Notes: generated from the sequence alone by a model not told the origin. Positions 1-8,575 are shown, numbered from the stretch's first letter. The stretch: DNA of 13,328 bases from Clostridiales bacterium (GCA_021635425.1 JAJWOJ010000024.1:1-13328), one strand, 5' to 3'. Made by a program: numbers and translations.

Positions 1-695
1 TTAAAAACGACCTTATCATAACTTTGATTAAAGAAGTTCTGATATGCTTTTTAACGGTGCTTTTTGCGGTTACGCTCACGAGATTCCGCATGAAAACGCC
101 CGAGGTCGTCTTCTATAAGTTTGTTTTCTATGTTCCGAACATAATTTCAACCATAATCATCGGTTCTTTGTGGGGATTTGTCTTCATGCCTTCCGATATG
201 GGGCTTATGAATGCGATCTGTTCGATTTTCAAAAGCGGCTTCAATATAGACTGGATAACCAAATATCCGCTCGGCGTTATAGGTTTCGTCGCGAGCTGGT
301 GCGGCGTGGGGCTTTTCATGCTTACGATGATAGCTTCCATTCATCAGATCCCGGGCGAGCTTTACGAAGCGGCGAGGATTGACGGCGCGGGCGAGATGAA
401 ACAGCTTCAGTATATAACGATGCCCGCCGTATGGCTTCAAGTAACGTTTATGGTTGTTTCCATCTTGTATCAGTCGCTCGGCGGAAACTTCGGACTCGTA
501 AACGTTTTCGCGCCTAACGGCGGACTCGATAACAACGCAATGGTTATGGGGCTTTACGTATATCTTTACGGTTATGCGAGCCAGACTCTCGCGATAGGTT
601 ATTCTTACGCCGCCGCGATCGTCATGCTCATAATAACGTGCGTTATATCCCTTTCGGTTAAATTTGCGATGAACAAGGCGGGTGAAGCGTTATGA
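1..695 (+). CDS. Sugar ABC transporter permease, MalF/UgpA type (5' partial)
   Basis: Integral membrane subunit of a CUT1-type carbohydrate importer; it pairs with the next gene to form the channel. The frame is open from position 3 with no stop, and the residues before the first candidate start (TTG at 24) already look like permease sequence, so the gene begins outside the window and roughly the first 80-90 residues are missing (inferred from the usual 290-300 residue length). Counting from the TTG at 24, hydrophobic segments lie near residues 5-20, 33-54, 83-106, 130-148 and 190-213. The cytoplasmic EAA loop that docks on the ATPase is clear at residues 115-121 (EAARIDG). The stop overlaps the next start as ATGA (692-695), implying translational coupling. 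No ATPase gene is present in the window; such importers commonly share an MsmK-like ATPase encoded elsewhere. The family is secure, the substrate is not. Confidence 0.93.
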   Translation, partial: KNDLIITLIKEVLICFLTVLFAVTLTRFRMKTPEVVFYKFVFYVPNIISTIIIGSLWGFVFMPSDMGLMNAICSIFKSGFNIDWITKYPLGVIGFVASWCGVGLFMLTMIASIHQIPGELYEAARIDGAGEMKQLQYITMPAVWLQVTFMVVSILYQSLGGNFGLVNVFAPNGGLDNNAMVMGLYVYLYGYASQTLAIGYSYAAAIVMLIITCVISLSVKFAMNKAGEAL

Positions 696-1573
696 AAGAA
701 CTCAAAGTTAAAAACCGCAAAAATCGCGTGGAGGAAAAGTCGCTCACGATAACGAGAAACGTCGTAAGAATATTTCTCATAATTTGGTCGATTCTTATCA
801 TTTTCCCTATTCTCTGGGCTGTTGCAAGCTCGCTTAAAACAAACCTCGAGTTCGGCACGAACGCCTGGAAGCTTCCCGAAAAATTGCAATGGGTAAATTA
901 TAAAGAAGCGTGGGAAGGCGCGAATTTCTCGAAGTATTTCTTGAACAGCCTGATTTTAAGCGTCGGAACCGTCGCTTTGTCGATAATCATGACGACGACT
1001 TCGGCTTACGTTATCGGCAAGTTCGTTCACCCTGTCGTGAAATCGATTGAAATTTTCTATTCGATATTCATGATGGTTCCGCAGATGCTTCTTCTCATTC
1101 CGCTTTTGCAGATGTGCAAAAAGATGAACATGACTAAAAGCAACGTCGTTTTATTCACGCTTATGATCACGAACGCGCTTCAGGGCGTGCCGTTTTACAT
1201 ATTCCTCTTAACGCCGTTCATGCGGAGCATAAACAATTCTATCTTAGAAGCCGCGGAAATAGACGGCGCGAATCAGTTTCAGTCGTTTATTACGCTCGTC
1301 CTTCCCATGATCGTCCCCGCGATATTCATGGTCGGGCTTTTAAGCTTCGTGGGAATATGGAACGAATACATAATGAGCATCACGTTTATAAAAGACTCGA
1401 CGAAATACACTTTGTCTGCGGGAATAAACGAACTCATGAACGACGCAAAAGCGGGGCAGACGCTTAAATTCGCCGCGCTTATCATCGCCATGCTTCCCAT
1501 CCTGATTATTTACGCAATATTCCAGAAACCGCTTCAGAACGGACTTTCTTCGTCCGACGGCGTAAAGGGTTAA
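692..1573 (+). CDS. Sugar ABC transporter permease, MalG/UgpE type
   Basis: Second membrane subunit of the importer, 293 residues, full length for the family. Six hydrophobic segments are visible, at about residues 26-47, 82-108, 120-140, 150-173, 198-220 and 258-276. The EAA loop sits at residues 186-192 (EAAEIDG) and is followed by the hydrophobic stretch expected after it. The C-terminus ends in the family-typical FQKPLQNGL...GVKG pattern. The start at 692 overlaps the upstream stop as ATGA. The next gene begins 3 bp after the stop. Its position directly before a run of cytoplasmic glycan enzymes suggests it imports the substrate of those enzymes as an intact oligosaccharide or glycoside; this is inference from context. 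The binding protein that would set specificity is not in the window. Confidence 0.95.
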   Translation: MKELKVKNRKNRVEEKSLTITRNVVRIFLIIWSILIIFPILWAVASSLKTNLEFGTNAWKLPEKLQWVNYKEAWEGANFSKYFLNSLILSVGTVALSIIMTTTSAYVIGKFVHPVVKSIEIFYSIFMMVPQMLLLIPLLQMCKKMNMTKSNVVLFTLMITNALQGVPFYIFLLTPFMRSINNSILEAAEIDGANQFQSFITLVLPMIVPAIFMVGLLSFVGIWNEYIMSITFIKDSTKYTLSAGINELMNDAKAGQTLKFAALIIAMLPILIIYAIFQKPLQNGLSSSDGVKG

Positions 1574-1576
1574 CTT

Positions 1577-4063
1577 ATGAAATTATTTGACAGACAGCAA
1601 TTCAAAAACCCGTCCGAGGAATATTCGGCGGCGCCTTTCTGGTTTTTAAACGGCGATCTGGACGATAACGAACTGAAACGTCAGCTTTCCGAAATGAAGG
1701 AAAAGGGCGTGGATAAGGTTATTCTTCATTCGAGAAAAGGTTGCGAGGTGGAATACCTTTCGGAAAAGTGGTTTGAAAAGATCGGCGTTATTTTAAACGA
1801 GTGCGAAAAACTCGGGCTTACCGTGCTTATTTACGACGAGGATAACTGGCCGAGCGGCTATGCGGGCGGAAAAGTCACAGGTGAAAACCCCGCATACGGC
1901 GCGACGTGTTTAAGCGTGGATAAAATCTATCCCGTTCTCGGCGAATACATAACCGTCGAAGATAAACCGAACACCGAGCTTGAATGCGTTATAGCGGTGC
2001 ATAGCGACGAATATTTTCTCGATATCACCGATTATGAGCAAAAAAAATGCAAACCGTGGAAGTCGGAAACTCTCTGCTGGGAAGTTTTCGTTTTCAGAAA
2101 GGAAAAATGCGGGCATCGTCCCGCTTATTCGCCGCACCCTTACGTAGACCTCTTAAATCCCGCCGCAACGCGCGAATTCGTTAAATTCACCCATGCGGAA
2201 TATAAAAAGAGGTTTAAAAAGCAGTGGGGCAAGGTTATCAAAGGTTTTTTCACCGACGAACCCGGATTTTATCAGAACTATCTCGAGCAGTGCAAAAACC
2301 TTAACACCGTAATCTGGACGGACGATTTCGCAACGCGATTTATCGAAAAATTCGGTTACGACATTCGCCCGCATTTGTGCTGTTTGTGGCAGAATATGGG
2401 CGCGGTTTCGGTTAAAACGAGATGCGATTATTATAAAGCCGTCGCGGAATTTTACAAAGAGGGATATTTTGACGTAATATCCGATTTTCTGCACAAAGAC
2501 GGGCTTATTCACATAGGGCATCTGCACAGAGAAGATTTCATCGAGTCGCTCGTGCAGACGGAAAGCGATTTTTTCTCCGCGATGAACGCGCTCGACGCTT
2601 CGGGGATAGACTTTATAGACAGAAATCCGAAAAAGATTACCGAAAGGCTCGGTTCTTCCGCCGCGCACGTTTACGATAAAGAAATTTGTTTCAGCGAGAC
2701 GTTCGGCGGCTTCGGGTGGTCGCTCACCCCCGAAGAAATGAAGATAAGAACGGACGTTCAGTACGTTCAGGGCGTAAACATGCTCGTGCCGCACGCGTTC
2801 TTTTATTCGACCGACGGCATAAGAAAAACCGAAAGTCCGCCGTCCCTGTTTTTTCAGAACGGTTACTGGAAGTATTTCAAACAGTATGCCGATTACGTAA
2901 AAAGGCTAAGCTATATAGGCAGGTGCGGCGAGTTTTGTCCCGACGCGGCGGTTTATTTCCCCGTGGAAACCTCGTGGGCGGAATACCGTCCTCTTTACCG
3001 TTTTTCCCTTCACGAGCTTGACGAACAGCTTCTTCTTTTAACCGAATGCCTTAACGAAAACGGCGTTTGTTTCGATTTTTTAAACGATTACGGAATTGAA
3101 ACGAAGCTCTCGGGAAAATGCGGGATTGATGATGAAAAGTGCGGCTATAAGTCGATTATTCTGCCTTTTACGTCGGTAATGAGCGAGAAAACTCTCGTTA
3201 AATTAACCGAGTTTGCGGGAAACGGCGGATACGTCGTTTCCGTCGGCGATTTTTCGCCCGTGGACGAAAACGGACTTAAAAGCGAACTTTACGAAAAAAC
3301 GTTGCAAAACCTTATTGCGTGCGATAACTTCGTCGTTTTCAAAAAACACAGAGAAGAGGAAGCCGTGGAATCCGTTGCGGAAAATATCGGGCTTTCTCTC
3401 GGAAAAAACGTCAAAGGCGTATTTTTATTGAAGAGAAAAGACGGAAACAGAGAAATCGATTTTTTAGTCAACGCTACGAGCGAAGAAAAGGCGTTTACCG
3501 TTAAAAGAAAAGGCTTTTCGGGCGCGGAAATCTGGAACGCCGAAAACGGAGAGATCACCCCTGCAGACTATACGAAGCGTGGCGGCGAAACGACGGTTTA
3601 CGTCCGTCTCCGTCCTTACGGCTCCGTTATCGTCGCTTTTTCGGACGATTGCGGTAAGCCCCGCGCGGAAGTTTACGAAAAAATCATTGCCGACGTAACC
3701 GAAAACTGGATAGTAAAAGAGAGCGGAAAAGAAGTTGAAAGGGCAAACTTTTTCGCCGCGGGTAAACAGAATTTTTCGGGCGAAGTTACGTTTACGAAGA
3801 AAATTTCAATCGAAAAGCCGGGCGGAAAGGTTATGCTCGGGCTTGAAAACGTTCAAAGCTACGCAAGCGTTAAGGTCAACGGCGGGTCCGCGGGGGCTAA
3901 GCTCTGGTCGCCTTACGAATTCGACGTTACGGCTAATCTTAAAAACGGCGAAAACACAATCGAAATCACCGTCGGGTCTACCGAAGAAAACGCGATGACG
4001 GGCAGCAATAAAAATTACGGAATTTTCGGGCGCATAATGCTTTCGGAGGTTAAAAATGGATAA
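1577..4063 (+). CDS. GH106-like glycoside hydrolase (alpha-L-rhamnosidase-related)
   Basis: An 828-residue protein whose N-terminal half looks like the barrel domain of GH106-type enzymes. Visible marks are the early PFWFLNG (residues 20-26), a loose segment with YDEDNWPSGYAGG (86-98), FFTDEPG (224-230) with E228, and CFSETFGG (371-378) with E374. E228 and E374 are the best visible candidates for catalytic acids, but I cannot confirm the pair. The middle (about 455-600) resembles a glutamine-amidotransferase-like beta-alpha domain, and the C-terminus (about 735-826) a galactose-binding-like jelly roll (VKVNGG, LKNGENTIEI). There is no signal peptide, so it should act in the cytoplasm on imported material. 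The ATG at 1577 lies 3 bp after the permease stop, with AAAGGG upstream. Characterised GH106 enzymes cleave alpha-L-rhamnosides and many are larger and secreted; the broader family is poorly characterised, so rhamnosidase activity is possible rather than established. Confidence 0.75.
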   Translation: MKLFDRQQFKNPSEEYSAAPFWFLNGDLDDNELKRQLSEMKEKGVDKVILHSRKGCEVEYLSEKWFEKIGVILNECEKLGLTVLIYDEDNWPSGYAGGKVTGENPAYGATCLSVDKIYPVLGEYITVEDKPNTELECVIAVHSDEYFLDITDYEQKKCKPWKSETLCWEVFVFRKEKCGHRPAYSPHPYVDLLNPAATREFVKFTHAEYKKRFKKQWGKVIKGFFTDEPGFYQNYLEQCKNLNTVIWTDDFATRFIEKFGYDIRPHLCCLWQNMGAVSVKTRCDYYKAVAEFYKEGYFDVISDFLHKDGLIHIGHLHREDFIESLVQTESDFFSAMNALDASGIDFIDRNPKKITERLGSSAAHVYDKEICFSETFGGFGWSLTPEEMKIRTDVQYVQGVNMLVPHAFFYSTDGIRKTESPPSLFFQNGYWKYFKQYADYVKRLSYIGRCGEFCPDAAVYFPVETSWAEYRPLYRFSLHELDEQLLLLTECLNENGVCFDFLNDYGIETKLSGKCGIDDEKCGYKSIILPFTSVMSEKTLVKLTEFAGNGGYVVSVGDFSPVDENGLKSELYEKTLQNLIACDNFVVFKKHREEEAVESVAENIGLSLGKNVKGVFLLKRKDGNREIDFLVNATSEEKAFTVKRKGFSGAEIWNAENGEITPADYTKRGGETTVYVRLRPYGSVIVAFSDDCGKPRAEVYEKIIADVTENWIVKESGKEVERANFFAAGKQNFSGEVTFTKKISIEKPGGKVMLGLENVQSYASVKVNGGSAGAKLWSPYEFDVTANLKNGENTIEITVGSTEENAMTGSNKNYGIFGRIMLSEVKNG

Positions 4064-5315
4064 AATCGGAATCATAATAATAGGGTTCGGGAGCCGCGGG
4101 CAGCTTTTCGGCGGGTATATCAAAGCCGATGAAAGAACCGAACTTACCGCCGTTGCCGACGTAAACCCCGAGGCGAGAGAAAAGGCGATTAAGGAATTCG
4201 GCATAAAACCCGAAAATTGCTTTAAGAGCGCGGAGGAAATCCTTGCAAAAGGCAAAATCGCGGACGCGGCGTTCATCTGCACGCAGGACAAACAGCATAA
4301 AGAGCATGCCATAAAGGCTATGAGGCTCGGCTACGATATCTGTCTTGAAAAGCCCATCGCAACCACTATGGAAGATTGCGAGGACATTTTAAAAGTGCAG
4401 GAAGAAACGGGCAGAAAGGTTATGATCTGCCACGTTCTCCGTTACAGCCCGTTCTATATGAAGATGCGCGAGGTTATAAAAAGCGGCGAGATAGGCGACG
4501 CGGTTACGATAAGTCAGACCGAAAACGTCGCGTACTGGCACGACGCGCATTCGTACGTGCGCGGGGCGTGGAGAAACAAGGAAGAGAGTTCGCCGATGAT
4601 TCTCGCAAAGTGTTGTCACGACCTCGATATAATCTTCTGGCTTCTCGGAAAAAAATGCAAAAAGGTCTCGTCGTTCGGCGATCTGTATTATTTTAGAAAA
4701 GAAAACGCGCCGAAAGGGAGTGCGGACAGATGTTTCCGTTGCCCCGAAAGCGTTAAAAAGGATTGCCCTTACGACGCGTTTAAGATTTATAACGACATTT
4801 ACAAGGCGTACAACCCGATTTTGGGCAACGCCATGGCTTTCCGCGGCACGAGAAAGGAATATGTGGACGAGCTTTTGTCGGACGAAAAATTTCCTTACGG
4901 CAGATGCGTGTTCGCCTGCGATAACGACGTTGTCGATCATCAGGTCGTGAACATGCTTTTCGAAGGGAACGTCACCGCGCAGCTTACCATGACGGCTTTT
5001 TCCAAAGAGTGCCACAGATGCATAAAAGTTCACGGAACGCTCGGCGAAATGGTTGCCGATATGGAAGAAAATTCAATACTCGTGAAACCTTTCAGATCGG
5101 AAGATTACGTTATCGACATCACGAAATACGCAACCGATTTAACCGTTCACGGCGGCGGGGACAAGCTTTTGTTTGAAGATTTCGTCTCGTATATAACGGG
5201 CGGCGCGCCGACAGATACGAGAACAACTCTTGCGGACAGCCTCATATCCCACAGGATGAGCTTTGCCGCGGAAGAATCGAGGCTTTTGGGCGGAGAACCC
5301 GTCGATATAAGATGA
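4056..5315 (+). CDS. Gfo/Idh/MocA family oxidoreductase (EKP type)
   Basis: A 419-residue NAD(P)-dependent sugar or polyol oxidoreductase candidate. The N-terminal Rossmann domain shows the dinucleotide motif GFGSRG (residues 10-15) and the family motif EKP (98-100), whose lysine is the usual catalytic residue. The C-terminal half is the expected alpha/beta substrate domain, with CCHDLD (186-191) at the place where the family has its catalytic His/Asp motif. An unusual cysteine-rich stretch follows: C226, C229, C237, then C284 and C288, in a pattern (RCFRCP...DCPYDAF) that I believe recurs in one branch of the family. The start at 4056 overlaps the previous gene by 8 bp and has a good GGAGGT ribosome site just upstream; the stop overlaps the next start as ATGA. 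The operon setting fits oxidation of a glycoside or of a released sugar. The substrate is unknown. Confidence 0.88.
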   Translation: MDKIGIIIIGFGSRGQLFGGYIKADERTELTAVADVNPEAREKAIKEFGIKPENCFKSAEEILAKGKIADAAFICTQDKQHKEHAIKAMRLGYDICLEKPIATTMEDCEDILKVQEETGRKVMICHVLRYSPFYMKMREVIKSGEIGDAVTISQTENVAYWHDAHSYVRGAWRNKEESSPMILAKCCHDLDIIFWLLGKKCKKVSSFGDLYYFRKENAPKGSADRCFRCPESVKKDCPYDAFKIYNDIYKAYNPILGNAMAFRGTRKEYVDELLSDEKFPYGRCVFACDNDVVDHQVVNMLFEGNVTAQLTMTAFSKECHRCIKVHGTLGEMVADMEENSILVKPFRSEDYVIDITKYATDLTVHGGGDKLLFEDFVSYITGGAPTDTRTTLADSLISHRMSFAAEESRLLGGEPVDIR

Positions 5316-7270
5316 ATCCGGAATATACAGAGTTAAAAAATAAGTATTTTACGGACGATTTGTCTGTTTCATACACTTTAAAAACGGACGATATAACGAA
5401 AGGGGCGAAGCCGCAAGGCACGCCCTATCTTTCCCGAAAGGGAATTTTTGACGAAAACGGAATAAACGCCGAAACGAAAAGCAAATTGGTCGTACGTAAA
5501 AAGTCGGGCGGATATTACGTCTCTTTGAGGACATGGAGCGACGATTTGTCCGAGTTCGGGCTTAACCTTCCCCTTAAATTTATGGGGAAGAAGAACTGCG
5601 GCGGGTGGAAAAAACAATATCTTTTCAATTCGCCATATAATTCCGTCGATAACAAGCATATTTTCTGCTATCTCACAAACCCCGAAGGGGATAACCTTCT
5701 CATTTTATCCGTCGGCAAAACCGACGGCTGGAAAATGGACTATTCGCTCTTTTCGGGCGGACAGTATTTCGATAATCTCAAATTTCTTGCTTCTTTCGAC
5801 AAGGCGTATAACGGAAGCGGAAGCAGATGGCTGAAACTTATTTTTCTGCCTGTTTCCTCATATAAAGAGGGGTTGAAAAAAGTTGCCGAAATTAAAAAAC
5901 TTCCCGTCGCGTTTTACGAAAAAAGTTATGTAAAGCTCGGCGAAAAGCTGAGAATAGACGTTTATGGCAATTTCGACTATGTTCGCGTCGGGAATAAAAA
6001 TTTCGCGAATCTCGGAGGATACGCGGAAGTCGAGCCGCCCCGCGAAGGGCTTTTGACGGCTACCCCTCACACGTGGAAAAATGCGGGCATCGATTGCACA
6101 ATCTACGCATATAAGTCGATTAACGAGCTTTTTTCCAAGTCAATGCAAACGGTAAGCAAAGAAGATTTGGCTACGGGCGACGGAAATCTTTGCGAATGGA
6201 AATGTTACGTGTCCGCAATTTTGAGATACATGCAGAGGTTCGGCAAGGATGAATCGTTAATAGAAAAGATAAAAGGCGCGCTCGACACGATAACCGAACG
6301 GGACGAGAGCAAGGCAAAAGACAGCGAGACGATTTTTTACAAAGCGCGGAAAGGTTATCCCGCGTATAACGTTTTTAATTCGAACAGAGTTCAGGAGCAG
6401 TTTTTCGGCATAGGAATTCTTCTCGACGCTTACAAATTTTTCGGCGAAAAGCTGTATCTCGATTACGCCGTGAACGCGTTGGACAGCGTTTTGAAAAACC
6501 ACTTGTCCGAAAGCGGCGCGATAGAAACGTTCATGGAATGGTCGAAAACGACGGAAGATTACACAACCATTTGCTGTCTTATCATTCCCGTAATCGAAAC
6601 GGCGGAGTTTTTGAAGGACAGAATGCCCGAAAAATCGAAAGAATATTACGCGGCGGCGGAAAAAATGGCAAAACACGTCTACGACCGCGGAATTTTCTTC
6701 CCGACGGAAACTCTTGTGCATGACGAAGCCGAGCCGTTTATAGAGGAGGGCAGTATGTCCTGTTCCGCGCTCACTTTGCTTTATTTCTGCGCCAAGGTCG
6801 AAAGAAAAGAAGAATATATCGCCCGCGCAAAAGAGATTCTCGACATGCACGACAGTTGGGTGGTAAAAACCGACAAGGCGCCTATGTTTTTCAGTTCGCT
6901 CCGTTGGTGGGAGACCAAATGGGAGGGCGATAAGGACGGCAACGCGCTCTGCATGGGGCATGCCTGGACGATCTGGCGCGCCGAAGCCGACTTCTGGTAT
7001 TATAAGCTCACGGGCGACGAAGTATATTTCGAAAAGGCAAAAAACGGATTTATGAGCAATTTCTCGAAGATAGATAGTCTCGGCAGGAGCTATGCGTGCT
7101 ATCAGCCCGATTACATCACGGGCGGCGGTTTTACGGACAGGTGCGAAGACGTAAATTTCCGCATAGTAAACGGATTCCCGAAGCAGACCGACAGCGGACT
7201 TTCACGCTACGTGTGGTCGAGAGCGGCGGGGAGTATTTTCGAAAACGATGATGCAGATAAGATATTTTAA
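5312..7270 (+). CDS. Uncharacterised two-domain protein, putative (alpha/alpha)6-barrel glycan enzyme
   Basis: I do not recognise this 652-residue protein as a named family. Residues 1 to about 275 are rich in beta strands and aromatic residues and read as a beta-sandwich. Residues from about 290 to 640 show repeated pairs of amphipathic helices with the look of a six-hairpin toroid, for example the stretch at 548-566 (MGHAWTIWRAEADFWYYKL). Conserved-looking acidic and aromatic positions include E409/W410, E478/E479, W532/W533/E534 and D609/R610; which of these are functional is not known. This domain order is common in glycoside hydrolases, phosphorylases and polysaccharide lyases, so a cytoplasmic glycan-cleaving role is a reasonable inference. 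There is no signal peptide or membrane segment. The start overlaps the previous stop as ATGA at 5312-5315, which fixes the start and implies coupled translation. The last codons and the stop lie in a 16-bp tandem duplication. Confidence 0.8.
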   Translation: MNPEYTELKNKYFTDDLSVSYTLKTDDITKGAKPQGTPYLSRKGIFDENGINAETKSKLVVRKKSGGYYVSLRTWSDDLSEFGLNLPLKFMGKKNCGGWKKQYLFNSPYNSVDNKHIFCYLTNPEGDNLLILSVGKTDGWKMDYSLFSGGQYFDNLKFLASFDKAYNGSGSRWLKLIFLPVSSYKEGLKKVAEIKKLPVAFYEKSYVKLGEKLRIDVYGNFDYVRVGNKNFANLGGYAEVEPPREGLLTATPHTWKNAGIDCTIYAYKSINELFSKSMQTVSKEDLATGDGNLCEWKCYVSAILRYMQRFGKDESLIEKIKGALDTITERDESKAKDSETIFYKARKGYPAYNVFNSNRVQEQFFGIGILLDAYKFFGEKLYLDYAVNALDSVLKNHLSESGAIETFMEWSKTTEDYTTICCLIIPVIETAEFLKDRMPEKSKEYYAAAEKMAKHVYDRGIFFPTETLVHDEAEPFIEEGSMSCSALTLLYFCAKVERKEEYIARAKEILDMHDSWVVKTDKAPMFFSSLRWWETKWEGDKDGNALCMGHAWTIWRAEADFWYYKLTGDEVYFEKAKNGFMSNFSKIDSLGRSYACYQPDYITGGGFTDRCEDVNFRIVNGFPKQTDSGLSRYVWSRAAGSIFENDDADKIF

Positions 7271-7286
7271 AGATAAGATATTTTAA
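7255..7286 (+). repeat. Exact 16-bp tandem duplication across a stop codon
   Basis: The unit AGATAAGATATTTTAA occurs twice in direct succession, at 7255-7270 and 7271-7286, with no differences. The first copy encodes the last residues and stop codon of the preceding gene; the second is non-coding. It lengthens the gap to the next gene without changing either protein. An exact copy suggests a recent replication-slippage event. Confidence 0.9.
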
Positions 7287-7317
7287 CAAGCAGCCGCCAA
7301 ATTATGCGGTTAAAAGC

Positions 7318-7322
7318 GAGGA
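7318..7322 (+). promoter_or_regulatory. Ribosome binding site that favours the start at 7328
   Basis: GAGGA lies 5 nt before the ATG at 7328. The in-frame ATG at 7304, eight codons upstream, has no comparable purine-rich site, and the extra residues (MRLKARKT) do not look like the start of a GH37-type enzyme. The later start is therefore preferred. Confidence 0.65.
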
Positions 7323-7327
7323 AAACG

Positions 7328-8554
7328 ATGGATAACATTACCGAAACTCACGAATATATAATTTCGCATTGGCAAAAGGCGGTTATCGCGCCCGAAAACG
7401 CGGCTTCGCCGTCGCTTTACGTCAAGCCGTTCACGCCGCCGTGCATAGACGGACCGTTCAAAAGCCTTTTTTATTGGGATACTTACTTTACGAACAAAGG
7501 GCTTATTGCGGACGGGCGGACGGAAGACGCGAAAAACAACGTCGATAACCTTTTAAACGCCGTTAAAAAATACGGGTTCGTCCCGAACGCGCTCAGTATG
7601 CATTTATTGAAATTCTGTTCCCAGCCGCCTTATCTTTACCTTATGGTTAAAGACGTTTTCGAGGCGACGGGCGATAAAAAGTGGTTCAAAAAAGCATATC
7701 CGAGGTTAAAGGACGAATATTTTTTCTGGCAGACCGAACGCATTACGCCGACGGGGCTTAACAGATATTATCATCACAGTCTGCCCGATTACGAACTTCT
7801 GGATTATTATGACGTCGTGGCAAACGACAGGCTTAAACTTGCGGGCGAAAAAACAAAAGAAGAAAAAATCGCCCTCGCGCACGGTTTCATCGCCGTTGCG
7901 GAAAGCGGAATGGACTGGACTCCGAGATTCGGCTTTTGCGGCGACGAGATTATCCCCGTCGATTTAAATTCTCATCTGTATGCCTTTGAAAACATGCTTT
8001 TCGAAGCGGCTCTCGATTTAGAACCCGAGAAAGCTCCCTTTTTCGGCGAAGCCGCGCATAACAGAAAAAGGCTCATGGACGAATATCTGAAGGATAAAGA
8101 CGGGCTTTATTACGATTATAACTTTGTTACGGGCAAGCGTTCCGAGATAAATTGCAGCGCGCAGTTTATGCCGTTTTTTGCGGAGTTATTGAACGATAAA
8201 AAGGCATTTAATCGGCTTATAGACGGGCTTTTACATAAAAACGGCGTGGTTTCGGTTGAGAAGACCGACGATGAAATCGCCTACCAGTGGGGATATCCCA
8301 ACAGCTGGGCGCCCGATAACTATTTAGCTTACGTTGCGGCAAAGGCTTGCGGCGAAGAAGAAAAAGCTAAGGAGATAGCGGATAAATATTTAAACACCGT
8401 TGCGGACGCGTTTGAAAAAACGGGGAGGCTCTGGGAGAAGTACGACGGCGTCCATGGCGGCGTTGCAACCGTCAACGAATACGACGTTCCCGAAATGCTC
8501 GGCTGGACGGCAGGCGTTTTCGAATATTTTTTAAAAGGCAAAACCGAAAATTAA
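7328..8554 (+). CDS. GH37 (trehalase-family) glycoside hydrolase, divergent
   Basis: 408 residues from the preferred start (416 if the ATG at 7304 is used). Trehalase-family marks appear in the right order: FYWDTYFT (residues 48-55), CSQPP (97-101), ESGMDWTPR (192-200), QWGYPNSWAP (320-329), WEKYDG (369-374), NEYDVPE (383-389) and GWTAGVF (392-398). By comparison with E. coli trehalase, D196 is the likely general acid and E384 the likely general base; both are present. However, the arginine motifs that hold trehalose are altered: the classical PGGRFRE reads DGPFKS here, the NG.R motif is lost after PN (86-87), and RSQPP is CSQPP. The protein is also shorter than the roughly 550-residue E. coli enzyme and has no signal peptide. 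I infer a cytoplasmic inverting glycosidase with a specificity other than plain trehalose. It follows the previous gene by 57 bp, within the same presumed operon. Confidence 0.85.
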   Translation: MDNITETHEYIISHWQKAVIAPENAASPSLYVKPFTPPCIDGPFKSLFYWDTYFTNKGLIADGRTEDAKNNVDNLLNAVKKYGFVPNALSMHLLKFCSQPPYLYLMVKDVFEATGDKKWFKKAYPRLKDEYFFWQTERITPTGLNRYYHHSLPDYELLDYYDVVANDRLKLAGEKTKEEKIALAHGFIAVAESGMDWTPRFGFCGDEIIPVDLNSHLYAFENMLFEAALDLEPEKAPFFGEAAHNRKRLMDEYLKDKDGLYYDYNFVTGKRSEINCSAQFMPFFAELLNDKKAFNRLIDGLLHKNGVVSVEKTDDEIAYQWGYPNSWAPDNYLAYVAAKACGEEEKAKEIADKYLNTVADAFEKTGRLWEKYDGVHGGVATVNEYDVPEMLGWTAGVFEYFLKGKTEN

Positions 8555-8575
8555 CTTTTCGGCAAACGTAATTGT

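Noticed and set aside
2153..2794. Minus-strand open frame of 213 codons
   Set aside because: It is antisense to the well-supported GH106-like gene, with no recognisable motifs.
4389..5033. Minus-strand open frame of 214 codons
   Set aside because: It is antisense to the Gfo/Idh/MocA gene; its composition is typical of a shadow frame.
6257..6961. Long minus-strand open frame (234 codons)
   Set aside because: It lies wholly inside the 5312-7270 gene, has no family resemblance or ribosome site that I can see, and is explained by the codon bias of the sense strand.
7304..7327. Upstream ATG as the start of the GH37-like gene
   Set aside because: It lacks a ribosome site, whereas GAGGA sits 5 nt before the in-frame ATG at 7328.
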